9,247 bases of DNA from NCBI GenBank assembly GCA_039815505.1, contig JBCBZE010000110.1:1-9247 (forward strand), in the 5' to 3' direction. Source of the DNA: CANLWN01 sp039815505 (GTDB lineage: Bacteria; Bacteroidota; Bacteroidia; Flavobacteriales; Flavobacteriaceae). Shown here piece after piece: positions 7,848 to 9,247 of this stretch. The first letter of the stretch is position 1; every line of letters begins with the position of its first letter. Below the pieces are notes generated by a model, which saw only the letters and a list, made by a program, of their open reading frames with translations, was not told the origin of the DNA and made no database searches. Made by a program: the position numbers and the translations under genes.

Positions 7848-8945
7848 TTATTTGTTCTTGTATTGGGATGGGGTCATTCCGGTTACCTTCTTAAAAGCTT
7901 TATAAAAGGATACCCTATTGTTGAAACCGGACTGATAAGCTATTTTTTGAATGGTAATACCGGAGTTTTTATCTTTCAATGCCAGTTCCGCCTCTCTTAT
8001 GCGATATTGGTTCATGAAATCAAAAAAATTGGAGTTGAAATTTTCATTGATGATTTGGGAGGCATGATGCCTGGGAACATCCAGCATTTCGGCCAGATCA
8101 TCAAGCCGTATATCGCTATCCAAATAGGGTTTCTCCTGCTCCATTAAGCGCTGAAGTTCTTTCTTCAATTCAATGGAGTAGCCCTTTGAAAGCCCCGTAC
8201 GTTCATATTTTGTGAACGGAATGTATTTCTTCATGGTCAACGGACCTTCAAATATATGTGGTTGTACAATCCCAAAGTAGGCTACAGAGCCCACGAACAA
8301 GACAATAAAGTAACAGATGATATAATCGGAAAAAAGCGAATAATAGCCTAAGGGAATTCTAATGAAATAGGTAATAAAGCAAAGTAAATATCCAAAGAAA
8401 GCGGTAATTAAAAAGTTTGTCCAAATGGCATTCTCCTTAGGAATAGCAGTTTTATTCTTTGTTTTGGATATTATACTCACCGCACCATAAGTACTCATTT
8501 GAAGCATAGCAAAATAAGCCATGTTAATTGTTGGAAAACCATAATCCCTGAAACTACCATCTGCAATCGATGCCAATTTGGTATCTGCATCCAAAAAATA
8601 GAAAGATGATTTACTCAAAAGATAAATCACTAACGGAAGAAAATGTAAACTTTCCATAAAATGGAGCCGTTTTCTTGTCAATAACCTTTTTTGATATAAA
8701 AAAAACAGAGGGCCGTAACAAAGCCAGGGTACCGCATTGAAACCAAAAAAGTGAATATATTGGGACGTATATAGTAATTTGGACCAGAAAAGTGTATTCA
8801 ACAAAAGGTTTAACGCAAACAGCAATAGGTAAACCCCCAAGAAACGGTTTGCTATAAAATCACCACGATGTCTTAAAAAGAAAAACACACCGTGCAACAA
8901 TCCCAAAAACGCAAAAAACAAAAAAGAGGTTTCGTAAAAATTCAT
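7848..8945 (-). CDS. Membrane-bound AraC-family regulator (seven-helix sensor plus HTH)
   Basis: This encodes 365 residues from the ATG at 8945. The frame can be extended to a TTG at 8954, but the ATG three codons later is the more likely start. The N-terminal two-thirds are strongly hydrophobic with about seven membrane helices (near 7-23, 31-53, 65-85, 97-117, 140-160, 174-197, 204-226), including 'ANRFLGVYLLLFALNLLLN' and 'YGPLFFLYQKRL'. A linker at about 230-270 leads to the AraC/XylS DNA-binding domain. Its first HTH is LDDLAEMLDVPRHHASQIIN (281-300); the second is 'TIQKIAYQSGFNNRVSFYKAFKK', then 'TGMTPSQYK' at the C-terminus, the classical family signature. Such proteins are common in Bacteroidota; the membrane half is presumed to sense a ligand or membrane state. 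It lies upstream of susC on the same strand across a 545-base gap, so local control of the transporter is a reasonable inference. Partial co-transcription cannot be excluded. Confidence 0.9.
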   Translation of the reverse strand: MNFYETSFLFFAFLGLLHGVFFFLRHRGDFIANRFLGVYLLLFALNLLLNTLFWSKLLYTSQYIHFFGFNAVPWLCYGPLFFLYQKRLLTRKRLHFMESLHFLPLVIYLLSKSSFYFLDADTKLASIADGSFRDYGFPTINMAYFAMLQMSTYGAVSIISKTKNKTAIPKENAIWTNFLITAFFGYLLCFITYFIRIPLGYYSLFSDYIICYFIVLFVGSVAYFGIVQPHIFEGPLTMKKYIPFTKYERTGLSKGYSIELKKELQRLMEQEKPYLDSDIRLDDLAEMLDVPRHHASQIINENFNSNFFDFMNQYRIREAELALKDKNSGITIQKIAYQSGFNNRVSFYKAFKKVTGMTPSQYKNK

Positions 8946-8954
8946 AAAGATCAA

Positions 8955-8970
8955 TTTACTTAAAAGTAAA
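8955..8970. promoter_or_regulatory. Inverted repeat just upstream of the regulator start
   Basis: TTTACTT-AA-AAGTAAA is a perfect 7-base inverted repeat with a 2-base centre, ending 9 bases before the ATG at 8945. It may be an operator for autoregulation, or in RNA a small hairpin near the ribosome site. The AT-rich background makes chance a real alternative. Confidence 0.35.
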
Positions 8971-8987
8971 AAATGAAAAGTTAAACT

Positions 8988-9003
8988 TGTAAACCCTTAT
9001 AAG
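8988..9003. promoter_or_regulatory. Shared 16-base motif, copy upstream of the regulator
   Basis: TGTAAACCCTTATAAG, 43-58 bases upstream of the regulator ATG, matches the copy at 7519-7534 at 14 of 16 bases. The position suits an operator for autoregulation. The combined pattern is TGTAAACCnTTAYAAG. Confidence 0.45.
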
Positions 9004-9146
9004 TAGATACCACAATTTTATGTATTGGGAATTTGGTGAAGAATAAAAAATATAATCTTTAGAGAGTCAAAATAAAATTCCAATAAATAGATAAATACAC
9101 TTATGGTTTTGACCTAAAAATTAGAAGGGCGTGCTATTTTTTTTAC

Positions 9147-9177
9147 ATAAAAACCTTAGAATATCTAGGGTTTTTAT
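9147..9177. terminator. Strong bidirectional hairpin terminator
   Basis: The arms at 9147-9160 (ATAAAAACCTTAGA) and 9164-9177 (TCTAGGGTTTTTAT) form a 14-base-pair stem with one G-T pair and a 3-base loop. A-rich and T-rich ends flank the stem, so a T-run follows it on either strand. It lies about 200 bases upstream of the regulator start and most likely ends a minus-strand transcript entering from the right, insulating this locus. Confidence 0.65.
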
Positions 9178-9247
9178 ATTCGAGTGTTTTTTTATTCCTT
9201 TTCTATCTATTTAAATACGGCAGACCATCGACGAACTGCACAATACA

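Noticed and set aside
9203..9247. Possible C-terminal end of a minus-strand gene entering from the right; the frames end at 9203, 9207 and 9211.
   Set aside because: Only 11 to 14 codons are visible, all three frames are open over the higher-GC part, and none gives a recognisable sequence. The terminator at 9147-9177 is consistent with such a gene, but the frame cannot be chosen.

Overview
The window looks like chromosomal DNA from a member of the Bacteroidota, most likely a marine-type flavobacterium. The evidence is a SusC/SusD pair, lipoproteins with an acidic stretch just after the lipidated cysteine, weak Shine-Dalgarno sequences, AT-rich intergenic DNA, and a membrane-anchored AraC-type regulator of a kind common in that group. 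The genus cannot be fixed from the sequence alone.

Layout from left to right. Bases 1-186 (+) are the C-terminal end of a YHS-domain protein. Bases 331-1196 (-) hold a badly decayed gene of the DUF5694 (TraB/GumN-like) family, with several stops and frameshifts. Next comes a three-gene operon on the minus strand, read right to left: susC-like TonB-dependent transporter (7302-4051), susD-like surface lipoprotein (4031-2289) and a small two-domain lipoprotein of unknown function (2267-1392). The spacers are only 19 and 21 bases. A good intrinsic terminator (1264-1308) closes the operon. Upstream of susC is a 545-base non-coding region with a dense cluster of inverted repeats. Beyond it lies a seven-helix membrane AraC-family regulator on the same strand (8945-7848). 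A strong, apparently bidirectional hairpin terminator at 9147-9177 isolates this locus from whatever lies to the right.

How the genes fit together: SusC and SusD should form an outer-membrane pedal-bin importer for an oligomeric nutrient. The third lipoprotein is probably an extra surface ligand-binding protein. The regulator is a likely local controller. A 16-base motif is shared (14 of 16 bases) between the DNA upstream of the regulator and the operator cluster upstream of susC, which hints at a common regulator, possibly the AraC protein itself. No degradative enzyme, sulfatase, peptidase or inner-membrane transporter is encoded in the locus, so the substrate cannot be named.

I see no CRISPR array, intact RNA gene or insertion sequence. 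The most noteworthy features are the compact enzyme-free transporter locus with its own membrane regulator, the unexplained operator cluster, and the decaying DUF5694 gene.
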